From positions 52,424,779 to 52,488,778 of the forward strand of contig NC_090319.1 of assembly GCF_040869045.1 (NCBI RefSeq): 64,000 nt of DNA. The letters run 5' to 3'. The position numbers and the translations under genes are program-made. The stretch is from Eurosta solidaginis (lineage: Eukaryota > Arthropoda > Insecta > Diptera > Tephritidae). This document shows positions 42,635 through 54,310 of this stretch, one piece after another (position 1 is the first letter of the stretch; each line of letters begins with the position of its first letter). The notes under the pieces are model-generated. The model was not told the origin of the DNA, did not search any database, and worked only from the letters and a program-made list of their open reading frames with translations.

Positions 42635-44819
42635 TTATACTCAGTTGAGCAGAGCTCACAGAGTATATTAACTTTGATTGGATAACGGTTGGTTGTACAT
42701 ATATAAAGGAATCGAGATAGATATAGACTTCCATATATCAAAATAATCAGGATCGAAAAAAAATTTGATTGAGCCATGTCCGTCCGTCCGTCCGTCCGTT
42801 AACACGATAACTTGAGTAAATTTTGAGTTATCTAGATGAAATTTGGTATGTAGCTTCCTGAGCACTCATCTCAGACCGCTATTTAAAATGAACGAAATCG
42901 GACTATAACCACGCCCACTTTTTCGATATCGAAAATTTCGAAAAACCGAAAAAGTGCGATAATTCATTACCAAAGACATATAAAGCTACGAAACTTGGTA
43001 GATGAGTTGAATTTATGACGCAGAATAGAAAATTAGTAAAATTTTGGAAAATGGGTGTGGCACCGCCCACTTTTAAAAGAATTTAATTTAAAATTTTGCA
43101 AGCTGTAATTTGTCAGTCGTTGAAGATATCATGATGAAATTTGGCAGGAACGTTACTTTTATTACTATATGTACGCCTAATAAAAATTAGCAAAATCGGA
43201 GAAGGACCACGCCCACTTTTAAAAAAATATTTTTTTTAAAGTAAAATTTTAACAAAAAATTTAATATCTTTACAGTATATAAGTAAATTATGTCAACATT
43301 CAACTCCAGTAATGATATGGTGCAACAAAATACAAAAATAAAAGAAAATTTCAAAATGGGCCTGGCTGCGCCCTTTTTCATTTAATTCGTCTAGAATACT
43401 TTTAAGGCCATAAGTCGAACAAAAATCTACCAATCCGTGTGAAATTTGGTAGGTGCATAGATTCTACGACGATAACTGCTTTCTGTAAAAATGGGCGAAA
43501 ACGGTAGATGCCACGCCCAGTTTTTACACACAGTCATTCGTATGTCCTTCCGCATGGCCGTCAACACGATAATTTGAGCAAAAATCGATATATCCTTACA
43601 AAACTTAGTTCACGTACTTACTTGAACTCACTTTATCTTGGTATGAAAAATGAACGAAATCCGACAATGACCACGCCCACTTTTTCGATATCGGAAATTA
43701 CGAAAAATGAAAAAATGCCATAATTCTATACCAAATACGAAAAAAGGGATGAAACATGGTGAGGTAATTGGATTGGTTTATTGACGCGAAATATAACTTT
43801 AGAAAAAACTTTATAAAATGGTTGTGACACCTACCATATTAAGTAGAAGAAAATGAAAAAGTTCTGCAGGGCGAAATAAAAAACCCTTAAAATCTTGGCA
43901 GGTATTACATATATAAATAAATTAGCGGTATCCAACAGATGATGTTCTGGGTCACCCTGGTCCACATTTTGGTCGATATCTGGAAAACGCCTTCACATAT
44001 ACAACTACCACAACTCCCTTTTAAAACTCTCATTAATACCTTTAATTTGATACCCATATCGTACAAACGCATTCTAGAGTTACCCTGGTCCACTTTTATG
44101 GCGATATCTCGAAAAAGCGACCACCTATACAACTACCACCACTCCCTTTTAAAACCCTCCTTAATACCTTTAATTTGATACCCATATTGTACAAACAAAT
44201 TCTAGGGTCCCCCCTGGTCCACCTTTATGGCGATATCTCGAAACGGCGTCCACCTATGGAACTAAGGATTCCCCCTTTTAAAATACTCATTAACACCTTT
44301 CTTTTGATACCCATATTATACAAACAAATTCTAGGGTCACCCCTGGTCCACCTTTATGGCGATATCTCGAAACGGCGTCCACCTATGGAACTAAGGATTA
44401 CTCCCTTTTAAAATACTCATTAACATCTTTCGTTTGATACCCATATTGTACATACGCATTCTAGGGTCACACCTGGTCCACCTTTATGGCGATATCTCGA
44501 AACGGCGTCCATCTGTGGAACTAAGCATCACTCACTTTTAAAATACTCATTAGCACCTTTCTTTTGATACCCATATTGTACAAACAAATTCTAGGGTCAC
44601 CCCTGGTCCACCTTTATGGCGATACCTAGAAACGGCGTCCACCTATGGAACTAAGGATTACTCCGTTTTAAAATACTCATAACACCTTTCATTTGATACC
44701 CATATCGTACAAACAAATTCTAGGGTCACACCTGGTCCACCTTTATGGCGATATCTCGAAACGCCAGTCTCAGATTAACTCTCAAAGTGAACGTACGCTA
44801 AAAAACCGACGGCTCCCGT

Positions 44820-45410
44820 CAGGCATGCTTAACCAACGAAACGATATCATTTCGTTACGATAATCAACGTTAATAAACGAAACGAAGTCATTTCGTTTCG
44901 TTTATTAACGTTAAGATCGTCAAATTAACGAAATGATTTCGTTTCGTTTTCTGCCATATCCAAACGAAATCAAATCGTTTATGTTGATTATTAATTTCAA
45001 ACTATGCTGGCAAAGCTGATTGATGGCGGAGTCATTAAAAGTGAAAGCATTAGCCAAGCTGATTGCAACTTTTCTCATGAATTTTGACAGTACAAACATT
45101 TCTCAGAGTATTTTTGACATTACCACCAACGAATTACACAAACAAATTACATAGAATTTGTGTGTGTATGTGCGCTCGTTGTTGCCACCTTACGGCTTCA
45201 CCATGGCTATAGCATTGCCAGCACAATTCAAACATAAAGTATCACGTTTTTGTTAACGTTTTTAACGTTAACGAAAGCTTTTCGTTTCGGTTAAAAACGA
45301 GATACAATTTATCTTGATAATTTCTTTATCGATAATATTTCGAAGTGTTTCAACGGAAACGGTGGAAATTTTTTGATAATCGATTAGCTTAACGTTAAGG
45401 TGCATCCCTG
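44820..45410. mobile_element. hAT-type MITE, 591 bp
   Basis: A perfect 8-bp target duplication GCTCCCGT (44812-44819 and 45411-45418) flanks it, the hallmark of hAT insertion. The ends are CAGGCATGC and, inversely, CAGGGATGC (8 of 9), with TTAAC following after a 3-bp gap. No transposase. A 21-bp perfect hairpin with a 5-nt loop lies at 44866-44912, and CGAAACGA/TCGTTTCG motifs are scattered throughout. It sits in the 5' untranslated part of the I element. Confidence 0.85.
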
Positions 45411-45509
45411 GCTCCCGTATATCAAGGGCACACATATAAATAAAAACAAAACAAAAAAGTGAATTTAATTGCCAACTCGGTGGGAAAAACAAACAAATAA
45501 ATAGTGAAA

Positions 45510-46646
45510 ATGGTAGAATCGCATGGCCAGTTCATGATTATATCTAGAAAAAGTGAAACTGGCGAAAATCTTAAAAATGTTTCACCTTTTCTAATTAAAA
45601 AGGTTATAGATAACCATTGTGAAGGCGAAGTTGAGGAATGTAAAAAATTGCAAAACGGTACATTATTTGTCAAAGCCAAAAGTGCGGAACAGGCAAACAA
45701 ACTTCTCAAAATCACCTCATTTACCAAAGACATCAAGGTCTCCGTCACCGAAAACCTTACGCTCAACAGCAGCAAAGGAATTATTTACTCAAATGACTTG
45801 AGAGGCATTAGTGAAGAAATAATATTAAGCGAACTGGCGGAACAGGGTGTTACAGAAGTTAAGATAATTATAAAGAAAGGCGAAGGTGAAGAACAAGAAA
45901 CAGGTCTGATAATCCTAACTTTTCACAAATCTACACTACCGGAGCATATCATGATTGGCTACCATCAAACCAACATACGACCATATATTCCAAAACCTTT
46001 ACGCTGCAAAAATTGTTTACGCTTTGGCCACCCATTTAAAGTATGCGAAAATCCAAAAGCATGCACCAAGTGCACCTTACCAGAACATAACAACACTAAT
46101 GCAGACGAGCAATACAAAAATATTCCAACATGCGTAAATTGTACAGAGAGTAAACTCTCGCTCACCTCTCACTCAACATTAGATAAGTGTTGCCCAATAT
46201 TCGTCAAACATCAAGAGATCACAACCATAAAAACTCTTCAAAAAGTAAGTCACAAAAAAGCCATAGACATTTACAAACAATTACACCAACAAAATGAAAG
46301 CACATTTTCAACAAGTGATAATCGCGAAAAAGAAATAAATATACAAATTCCCGAAAGTATCACAGCAAATACAAGTACTTTAATACAACCATCTACCACA
46401 AGACAACACATACCTTACGATGATGTAGAAATTGATGCAATTCTCAACGAGGCTCCATCATCATCGCTATCACCTAAGCCAAATAAAAACGGCAGTGCCA
46501 CCCTCTTAAGAATTCTACCCAGAAATACAAACAGAAAAACTATAAATTTATTGAAAAACAAAAACAAAAAGGATAATCATCAAGACCACGTTCAAAGCTC
46601 ATACAATCCGTACAACGACCAGGACGTTAGTATGGAATATACATAA
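45510..46646 (+). CDS. I-element ORF1, gag-like nucleic-acid-binding protein
   Basis: An intact frame of about 378 codons from ATG 45510 (an upstream in-frame GTG is not a start). An N-terminal region of about 160 residues precedes a cysteine-rich block: CKNCLRFGHPFKVC from C166, then CTKC...H and CVNC...H...C, giving three knuckles as in I and Jockey-type ORF1 proteins. The C-terminus is Asn/Lys/Ser-rich and ends in YNPYNDQDVSMEYT. Such proteins bind LINE RNA and form the particle for retrotransposition. The intact state contrasts with the broken ORF2. Confidence 0.85.
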   Translation: MVESHGQFMIISRKSETGENLKNVSPFLIKKVIDNHCEGEVEECKKLQNGTLFVKAKSAEQANKLLKITSFTKDIKVSVTENLTLNSSKGIIYSNDLRGISEEIILSELAEQGVTEVKIIIKKGEGEEQETGLIILTFHKSTLPEHIMIGYHQTNIRPYIPKPLRCKNCLRFGHPFKVCENPKACTKCTLPEHNNTNADEQYKNIPTCVNCTESKLSLTSHSTLDKCCPIFVKHQEITTIKTLQKVSHKKAIDIYKQLHQQNESTFSTSDNREKEINIQIPESITANTSTLIQPSTTRQHIPYDDVEIDAILNEAPSSSLSPKPNKNGSATLLRILPRNTNRKTINLLKNKNKKDNHQDHVQSSYNPYNDQDVSMEYT

Positions 46647-46922
46647 ATCATATACATATTTTTAAGAAAATCATTACCTCAAATATATATTTGCATATAC
46701 TTTGTACATATATACATACGTAAATACACACTCGATACATCTATATAAATTTACCAAAAAAAAAAAACACTAAGGCAAAAAACAAAAAAAACAAAAAAAA
46801 AAACACTAAGGCACAATAATAAACCATATATTTAGGTACTTAAATAGCTATTAAGTAAAACTTATACTACATTGATACAGATTTATTTAGCCATATACAT
46901 ATATAAATCCAATATAAAAACA

Positions 46923-49900
46923 ATGGCAGTAACTATCCTACAATGGAATGTAAGAGGTTATTTGAATAATTATAACCAACTACTAATATTAATAAAAAAA
47001 CACAAGCCGCAAATCATTTCCCTCCAAGAACTTCACACCACACCCAATACCAACACACCCCTTCCAGTTCCTATCAATTATTCACTAATTACACATAATT
47101 CAACAAACTCTTATGGTGGTGCTGGGCTTTTAATCCACAAATCGATTCAATACAATACTACTAAGACATTTCGACGCAATTTTCGTAGAGATTCAATCCA
47201 GCATAAAATTTGGGATTGTTTCAGCATATATACCACCAAATAAATGCTTCAATAATTACAATCTCCATACCGTCCTTACAAGTACACGTATCCCTAACAT
47301 TATTACCGGCGACTTTAACAGTCACCACAGACTCTGGGGATCTCCAGTTGATGATAAAAAAGGAAAACTTATAGCTGATTTTATTCAGCAATATAATTTC
47401 ATTTTACTTAACGATGGGTCACCAACTCATTTCAGTACACGAAACACTTTCACTCATCCCGACCTATCATTCTGTACGCCCACAATAGCGCTTCAAGCAA
47501 AATGGAAAACGGAGAACAGTTTACACGGCAGCGATCATTTTCCGATTCTTATATATCTTTTCCCCCCACCTACAATTAATCAAGAACATTCGAAACCAAC
47601 CTTCAATTATAAAAAAGCAAACTGGGAAAAATTTACCGAGAAAACTCATAGCTACAATGAACTAATTTCACATACTACTAATATAAATAAAGAAGCCGCG
47701 AATATCAACAAAATCATATTACAAAGCGCACACGCCTCTATACCTAAATTGTCAAACACTACAAAACACAAAGTTCCATGGTGGAACCCCCAACTTCATA
47801 TTCTAAAGAACATTAAAAACAAACATTTCAATATGCTTAAACGGCATATCAATACAGAAAATATAATTGAATTCAAAAAAGCATCTGCAAAGTTCAGAAA
47901 AGAAGTGAAAAAGGCCAAACAGGAATCACTTTCTATATTCACAGCCGAAATTAATCCGAATACACCAACCTCTAAAATCTGGAGCAACCTAAGAAGGCTT
48001 TATGGTTATAACATTAAGCAAAACAGGATACATTGCCTAAGTAATAGTACAGCACCTGCAAATATAACCGAACCCAAGTTAATAGCTGAAGAATTTGCGA
48101 AAAACTGGTCCAAAGAGTCTTCTGATGACAAATTCTCAACCACATTTCAAACATGCAAACAAGCAATATCGAACCAAATATACAATAGTGAAAATAATTC
48201 AAATCCCAGTCCAATTGACTCCGAGATTACCATTATTGAATTTAAATCAGCGCTTAACAAATTAACAGGAAAAACTCCGGGCTACGACCGAATTAATTAT
48301 CCGATGTTAAAAAATCTCTCCATCTCCGTCCAAAAGAGACTTCTTAATTTATATAACTCTATTTTAATACCTATATACCACAGATGTATAAAACCAGTCT
48401 TATCGTTCCAATATTAAAACCCAAAGCGGACAAATCTTTAATAACATCATACCGTCCCATCTCCCTCAACGCATGTTGTGCCAAGCTATTGGAGAAAATT
48501 ATAGCAAACAGGGTATGGTGGTTTATACTGAAAAATAAACTACTCAATACCCATCAATTTGGGTTTAGAAAAGGGAAATCCGTAACAGAAGCTCTACTTT
48601 ACGTAGACCATCTGATTACTGATTCCCTTTCTCATAGGAGTCACACTACAATAGTCGGATTAGATTTCGCCAAAGCTTTTGACAGACTAGGTATCCACAC
48701 TGTGATCAATCAACTAAAAGATTGGAATATTGGCCCCAAAATTATCAGCTTCATACACAACTTCATGACTAACAGGAAAATTATGGTATATGTAAATAAC
48801 AATTGCTCCAGTGTACAGCCATTACATAACGGAATACCACAAGGATCCCCACTCTCAGTCGTCCTCTTTCTAATAGCATACAACAACTTATGTAACGTAA
48901 TAGAACTCCATAAAGAAATAAAATTCACAGCCTATGCAGACGATTTCCATCTAATTATTAAACACAATAAAGGCAAAAACCCAAAAGTCAATCTTATCTC
49001 TCTGTTTGAAAATATCAATAGATGGTGTGAATCCTCTGGCGCACTTCTATCCCCTAACAAATGCAAACAAATGCACATATGTAGAAAGCAGTTATGTAGA
49101 AGCGAAATAACACTACAAAACATACAAATAGAGTATGTAGACAAATTAAAAATTCTTGGCATAATCATAGACCATAGATACACCTGGAAAACACACGTCG
49201 ATGAACTTTGCTCTTCACTTTCAAACAGGCTCAACATAATTAAATCTTTAAGTAGTACCAAACTGTGTTGTAACACTAACATGCTCATCTATGTTATAAA
49301 AACGATAATACTCACCAAAATCGACTACGGTCTATTCATCTACGGATACTGCGCCAACAACATTTTAAACAAAATTACAACTTTAATTAATACAGCAATC
49401 AGAAGCGCCCTCGGTGCATTCAGACAACACCAACAAATTGCATGCTTGCCGAGTCCGGAATAGAACCGCTCAAATTAAGAAGAGACTGCCTCACACAAAT
49501 GCTTTTCAAAATCATTATTCACTGTGCCGACACAGCACTATATAAACTAATAACAAACCACGCCAAAAGAAAAACTAGCAACAAATTACCGTCCGCTTTA
49601 ATCAGAGCACTAAACCTTTGCAAAAAGTTTAAAATTCCTCACCAGCCACAAAAATGCATTACGCATAGCATACCACCATTTTTCAACCCGCAAAATCTGA
49701 TAATCGACAAATTACGAAAACATAAGAAGCAATCTTCACCAGAAATGTTTCAACAGGAATTTTTAAAACTGAAAAGCGAACTACACAACTTTCAGTTCAT
49801 ATTTACTGATGGTTCTAAAACTAAACAATGTATGGGGTATAGTGTAACCACAGAGCACAGTCAACTATCTGTCGGCAACCTTCCTGAATTCAGCTCAGTA

Positions 49901-50457
49901 TCTACTGCCGAAATGATAGCCATTTTTACAGCAGTTAATACAGTTAAGAAACTACGAGGAAAGTTCGCGATATGCTCGGACTCATTGTCCGCCTTAGATG
50001 CAATTAAGAATCAATCCAACAGTGACTACTACCCTTATACTATAAGAGAAGCTCTTTACAAACACTCACCAAAAATTATCTTAATATGGATACCTAGCCA
50101 CAAAGGTATTGCAGGAAATGAATTAGCTGACGAAACTGCCAAATACGCATCTTTAGCTCCTCTTATTATGCATACGAACTTTCACACAAGGGACATAAAA
50201 AAATATGTAAATAACCGATGCAAAACAAACTCAACAAATCATACATGGAGCTTGTCGTCACACTGGTACAAGTTAACTAATCCACACAAGCAACCAATTA
50301 CAAACTTTTTCAAAACAACAAAGAATATTGAGAAAAGCCCAAATAGACTAGATCTAGTGAAATATGAAAGACTTTGCCTAGGTCATAGCCGTCTTACTCA
50401 CGAACATCTACTTGATAGCAGCCTTAGCAACAACTGTCAATACTGTGGTTATAATAC
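46923..50457 (+). pseudogene. I-element ORF2 (endonuclease, RT, RNase H), frameshifted
   Basis: It starts ATG 46923 with MAVTILQWNVRG and QIISLQELHT, the APE opening. A frameshift lies near 47190-47230; the frame then continues with IITGDFNSHH and GSDHFPI. The linker and RT N-side run from 47749; a second frameshift lies near 48375; then SYRPISLNACCAKLLEK, HQFGFRKGKSVTEAL, LDFAKAFDRL, IPQGSPLS and AYADDFHLI (catalytic DD present). A third frameshift lies near 49440. RNase H follows with FIFTDGSKT, AEMIAIF, CSDSLSALDA and GNELADETA. It is cut by the gypsy-like LTR at 50458 and continues at 54145. Confidence 0.85.
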
Positions 50458-51037
50458 TGTAACGAATGTTAGCAGCACTGAGCGATGCTATCGTCTCTAA
50501 GCGATGCTAACCAGTGACGTGAATGCACATCAATAATTCATCATTATGTATCTACATAAACGAATAAATAATTACGTCTACACATATGTACGTATACGAA
50601 CATCTGAGCGGCAATGCACAAATACATGCATATATCTTATCTGAGTTGTCACAAGAGAGAGCAATAATTTGTGCACGTAGTTGTGGCTGGCGATTTTGTA
50701 GCCGAAACAACTAGTAGCTTCTGGAAATCGAAGAGCCTAGAAGTATGCAGCGTAAACTATAAAAGCAGTGCAGGCGAGTAAGAAGGAATTGAGTTTGATT
50801 TGAGTTGTCAAGCAGTTACGACTAAGACGATATCTAGCAAGCAATAGCATAGTGGAGTTTCATTTGAGCTATCAGTTTGGTTATTAAGCTATTCGTTGCA
50901 GAGTTTGAGTGTTATTGTGAAGTATTTTAATAAAGGCCTTTTTCCATTATTCAATATTGGAGTTATTTATTCAACAGTTTAGCGATACGAACCTAGCAAA
51001 AGGGCAAATAAGAGGAATTTGCAGCAAATTCGTTACA
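50458..51037 (+). repeat. 5' LTR of gypsy-like copy 2
   Basis: 580 bp, no difference from 53561-54140 found by reading. TATAAAAG is at 50758-50765 and AATAAA at 50929-50934. Confidence 0.92.
50758..50765 (+). promoter_or_regulatory. TATA box of the copy 2 LTR promoter
   Basis: TATAAAAG, about 170 bp before the AATAAA signal of the same LTR. The older copy 1 has TACAAAAG in its 5' LTR, so the promoter is intact only here (and in 3' LTRs). Confidence 0.6.
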
Positions 51038-51088
51038 ATTGGTGTCAGAAGAGGAATTGTTGAATAAATTCCAGAGCACAACAAGGAC

Positions 51089-51319
51089 ATGGCAAAGTTC
51101 AGTGAATTGAAAATCCAGCAACTGCAGGAGTTGGAGAGCCGTGGATTGAATACAACCGGCAATAAGATCGAACTTCAAGCACGGCTACGAGAGGTAATGG
51201 AGTTGGAAGGAATTGATGTGGACGAGTATGTCTTTTATCCTGATGTGGAAGAGCCAGCGACTAAATTGGAGGAGAAGATAGAGACTTCGAATCCATTGGC
51301 GTGTGTAGACACTAAGTAA
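51089..51319 (+). pseudogene. Gag N-terminus with SAP-like domain (copy 2), cut off by a 4-bp insertion
   Basis: It encodes MAKFSELKIQQLQELESR, then GLNTTGNKIELQARLRE and the acidic EGIDVDEYVFYPDVEEPAT segment. It matches copy 1 at 12339-12593. Right after CACTAA, copy 2 has an extra four bases (GTAA) relative to copy 1, which gives a stop at about 51317-51319 and shifts the frame. Without them the frame would run on into 51333-53549. This insertion may be the only lesion in the gag of this young copy. A SAP domain is a DNA-binding fold of about 35 residues. Confidence 0.7.
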
Positions 51320-51332
51320 CGCGATACTAGCA

Positions 51333-53549
51333 GTGCTGAAGCAAATGTCGTCACAAATATCAACCGATATGTCAACACAGCTCGAAGTACAAAAGACAGA
51401 TATAACATCTCAACTGGAATCGCAGGAGACACGTATAACATCCAAGATTGAAGCACAGGAGACACGTATATCCGAAATGTCGTCGCAAATGTCATCTCAG
51501 CTGGAATCGCAGGAGAACCGTATAACAGCGAAGATTGAAGCACAATTGGATGAACAGAAAAAACACATGGCGTCACAAATTGCAGAACAGTTAAAAGAGC
51601 AAGAGGCACGCATAACATTACAACTCGAAGCCCAGGAACAGCGTATCTCAACGAAGCTGGAGGCACAGGAAACAAAAGTCTCATCGCAGCTGGAGGCTTT
51701 TAGTGAACGACAAAATAAGATGGAGGCCGAGATGGATGCTTTAAAAGATCGTATACAGGAGTTGCAACTAAATCGCCCAGCAGTTTCAGCGAGTAATCCA
51801 AAGGTAAAAACACCATCCTTTGACGGTTCTGTTCCTTCCCAGGTCTTCAAGCTACAGTTTGAGAAAACCGCAGCAGTGAACCAATGGAATGCTGAAGATA
51901 AAGTTGCAGCTCTGTTCGTGGCACTGAAAGGGCCTGCCGCGGAAATCTTACAGACCATCCCAGAGTACGAGCGGAACCACTACGAAACATTGATGAGCGC
52001 TTTAGAGAGACGTTACGGAAGCGAGCATAGGAAACAGATATTCCAAATTGAGTTGCAAAACCGCTACCAAAAAGCAAATGAAACATTGCAGGAGTTTGCT
52101 TCAGATATTGAAAGATTGGCTCATCTTGCAAATGCGGACGCACCCGTGGAATACACTGAAAGGGTAAAAATCCAGAGTTTCATAAATGGCATACGGGATG
52201 TGGAAACGAAGCGGGCTACATATGCGAATCCCAAACTAACATTTGCTGAAACGGTATCGCATGCTCTGATACAGGAAACAGCGTCGCTTCTGTGTAAGCC
52301 AGTTTTCAAAGCACGCCGTGTGGAAGTAGAAAGGCCGGAGTGGGTAGACACAATTTTGGAAGCACTAAGGGGATCTCAACAGAAGAATGCCGGAGTTATT
52401 AAATGTTACAAGTGCGGCAACCCAGGTCACATTGCACGTCATTGCGATCTTGGTCCTAATAGTTCCAACAATGTGGGTGGCCGTAAACGCAAAGCTGGCG
52501 GAAATGAGCAAGAGCGTGTCGAAAGTAAAGAACGGAAACTTGCCCCGGCTGTTGAATGTCCTGTGATATCTGTGTCGCAGATTGGAAGGAAATCAAGCAG
52601 TCTTACCATCAGAGGGAATGTGGATGGTAAAGAGCGTGTACTGACTGTAGATACGGGGGCATCTCATTCCTTGATTCGATCTGATTTGGTCTACAGGGGA
52701 ATAAAGTCATTACCTGGAGCGAGGTTGCGTACGGTCACAGGCGAATATAACCAAGTTCAGGGAGAAGTAATATGTGAAGTCCTAATTGGGAAGGTCATGG
52801 TTCTACACAAATTCGTTGTGGCGGAGATCGTTGATGAAGTTATATTGGGAGTGGACTTCTTGGTTGACCATGACATCAAGATCGATATGCAGAAAAGGGT
52901 GATGCTTTATAAGAACCAGGATGTGCCAATTAACTTCAGTCTGGAAAAAGGTTTCAGCAGTAATCGAGTACTGGTGGAGAAAAGTCGACAAAGGCCACGA
53001 AAGTCAAAGGTAAAGGTTGATGAAACGAATGGGCCAAACAAAGCGAAATCAAAAGTACCTGCGACAAAAACACCGGCATTGACAAACCCTAATGGACGCA
53101 CTAAAACGACTGCAAGAATCTTGCAGGAAGCATGCAAGGGTGGTTTCAAGCCATCGCGCACTTCTGTTGGGAAACGGCGGAACGATACTGTCAAGCCAAT
53201 CCGTCAAGCGCAAGCTCTGCGAAGTAGTTCATTGGTCAAACAACAGAGTGTGAGGAAACGACTAAGGATAATGAGTAGTAAGATCAAACGCAGGTACACT
53301 GAGAACAATAATTCGGAAGGGTTCTTGGAGGGAGATTTGGTACTGTTAAACAACCCTCTCCGGCGGAAAGGTGTTCCAGCCAAAATTCGGTGCATTTGGG
53401 AAGGCCCGTACAAGGTTGTGAAGAAGATCAGTAATTCCATCTACCGCATACAAACCATTGGGAAACCACGAAATAGAAAGGTGGTTCATTTGGAGATGCT
53501 AGCGGCGTTTAGATCGAGAGATTTGTCTGATCGGGACGATCAGAATTAG
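51333..53549 (+). CDS. Gag-protease-integrase-tail fusion protein (copy 2)
   Basis: Open for 738 codons (first ATG 51345; the frame is open upstream because it belongs to the larger gag). Residues counted from 51333: 1-145, a coiled coil built of about 11-residue units such as SQLESQETRIT; 155-320, a capsid-type gag region (PSFDGSVPSQVFKLQF, YGSEHRKQIF); CCHC knuckle CYKCGNPGHIARHC from C358; retropepsin with VDTGASHS at D440 and ILGVDFLVDH; 545-655, a Lys/Arg/Ser-rich linker; 660-730, a GPY/F-type integrase C-terminal segment (EGDLVLL, CIWEGPYKVV, VVHLEML). Nothing resembling RT or the integrase core lies between. It could make particles and mature them but not copy or insert DNA. Confidence 0.85.
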   Translation: MLKQMSSQISTDMSTQLEVQKTDITSQLESQETRITSKIEAQETRISEMSSQMSSQLESQENRITAKIEAQLDEQKKHMASQIAEQLKEQEARITLQLEAQEQRISTKLEAQETKVSSQLEAFSERQNKMEAEMDALKDRIQELQLNRPAVSASNPKVKTPSFDGSVPSQVFKLQFEKTAAVNQWNAEDKVAALFVALKGPAAEILQTIPEYERNHYETLMSALERRYGSEHRKQIFQIELQNRYQKANETLQEFASDIERLAHLANADAPVEYTERVKIQSFINGIRDVETKRATYANPKLTFAETVSHALIQETASLLCKPVFKARRVEVERPEWVDTILEALRGSQQKNAGVIKCYKCGNPGHIARHCDLGPNSSNNVGGRKRKAGGNEQERVESKERKLAPAVECPVISVSQIGRKSSSLTIRGNVDGKERVLTVDTGASHSLIRSDLVYRGIKSLPGARLRTVTGEYNQVQGEVICEVLIGKVMVLHKFVVAEIVDEVILGVDFLVDHDIKIDMQKRVMLYKNQDVPINFSLEKGFSSNRVLVEKSRQRPRKSKVKVDETNGPNKAKSKVPATKTPALTNPNGRTKTTARILQEACKGGFKPSRTSVGKRRNDTVKPIRQAQALRSSSLVKQQSVRKRLRIMSSKIKRRYTENNNSEGFLEGDLVLLNNPLRRKGVPAKIRCIWEGPYKVVKKISNSIYRIQTIGKPRNRKVVHLEMLAAFRSRDLSDRDDQN

Positions 53550-53560
53550 GTGGAGGGCAG

Positions 53561-54140
53561 TGTAACGAATGTTAGCAGCACTGAGCGATGCTATCGTCTC
53601 TAAGCGATGCTAACCAGTGACGTGAATGCACATCAATAATTCATCATTATGTATCTACATAAACGAATAAATAATTACGTCTACACATATGTACGTATAC
53701 GAACATCTGAGCGGCAATGCACAAATACATGCATATATCTTATCTGAGTTGTCACAAGAGAGAGCAATAATTTGTGCACGTAGTTGTGGCTGGCGATTTT
53801 GTAGCCGAAACAACTAGTAGCTTCTGGAAATCGAAGAGCCTAGAAGTATGCAGCGTAAACTATAAAAGCAGTGCAGGCGAGTAAGAAGGAATTGAGTTTG
53901 ATTTGAGTTGTCAAGCAGTTACGACTAAGACGATATCTAGCAAGCAATAGCATAGTGGAGTTTCATTTGAGCTATCAGTTTGGTTATTAAGCTATTCGTT
54001 GCAGAGTTTGAGTGTTATTGTGAAGTATTTTAATAAAGGCCTTTTTCCATTATTCAATATTGGAGTTATTTATTCAACAGTTTAGCGATACGAACCTAGC
54101 AAAAGGGCAAATAAGAGGAATTTGCAGCAAATTCGTTACA
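53561..54140 (+). repeat. 3' LTR of gypsy-like copy 2
   Basis: Identical by eye to the 5' LTR. TATAAAAG is at 53861-53868 and AATAAA at 54032-54037. Followed by the ATAC target duplication. Confidence 0.92.
54032..54037 (+). terminator. Polyadenylation signal in the copy 2 3' LTR
   Basis: AATAAA followed by GGCC and T-rich sequence, the only clear signal in the LTR; probably ends the element's RNA near 54060. Confidence 0.5.
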
Positions 54141-54144
54141 ATAC

Positions 54145-54310
54145 AATTAGTATCAGCCATATTTTAACTGAGTGCCCGGCATTTAGTGCTCATAGAAATA
54201 TCCTTTTCCCGAACAACTCCATAATGCAATCCCTTTCTAACCCTACCACAGAAAACACAGAAAATATTATTTCATTTCTGAAACTAACAAAACTCTATTC
54301 AACAATATAA
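54145..54310 (+). pseudogene. I-element ORF2 C-terminal end, after the gypsy-like insertion
   Basis: It encodes a short tail with ISHILTECPAFSAHR and a terminal LKLTKLYSTI, then a stop at 54308-54310. HxLxxCPxF is the usual CCHC-like end of I and Jockey ORF2, with the first cysteines (NCQYCGYN) before the insertion at 50440. Confidence 0.75.

Larger units (their letters stand above)
50458..54140 (+). mobile_element. Non-autonomous gypsy-like LTR element, copy 2 (young)
   Basis: LTRs of 580 bp at 50458-51037 and 53561-54140 look identical, begin TGTAACG and end TTACA, and are flanked by ATAC (50454-50457 and 54141-54144). The primer-binding-like site is TTGGTGTCAGAAG (51039-51051), and the polypurine tract is the AGGTGGAGGGCAG just before 53561. 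Internally only a gag-protease-linker-integrase-tail frame is present; RT, RNase H and the integrase core are absent. The same plan is seen in the older copy 1, so the deletion is a property of the family rather than of this copy. It must be moved by enzymes from another element. Confidence 0.9.

Noticed and set aside
45504..45509. Upstream GTG as start of I-element ORF1
   Set aside because: In a eukaryotic transcript the ATG at 45510 is the expected start; GTG is six bases upstream and adds only two residues.
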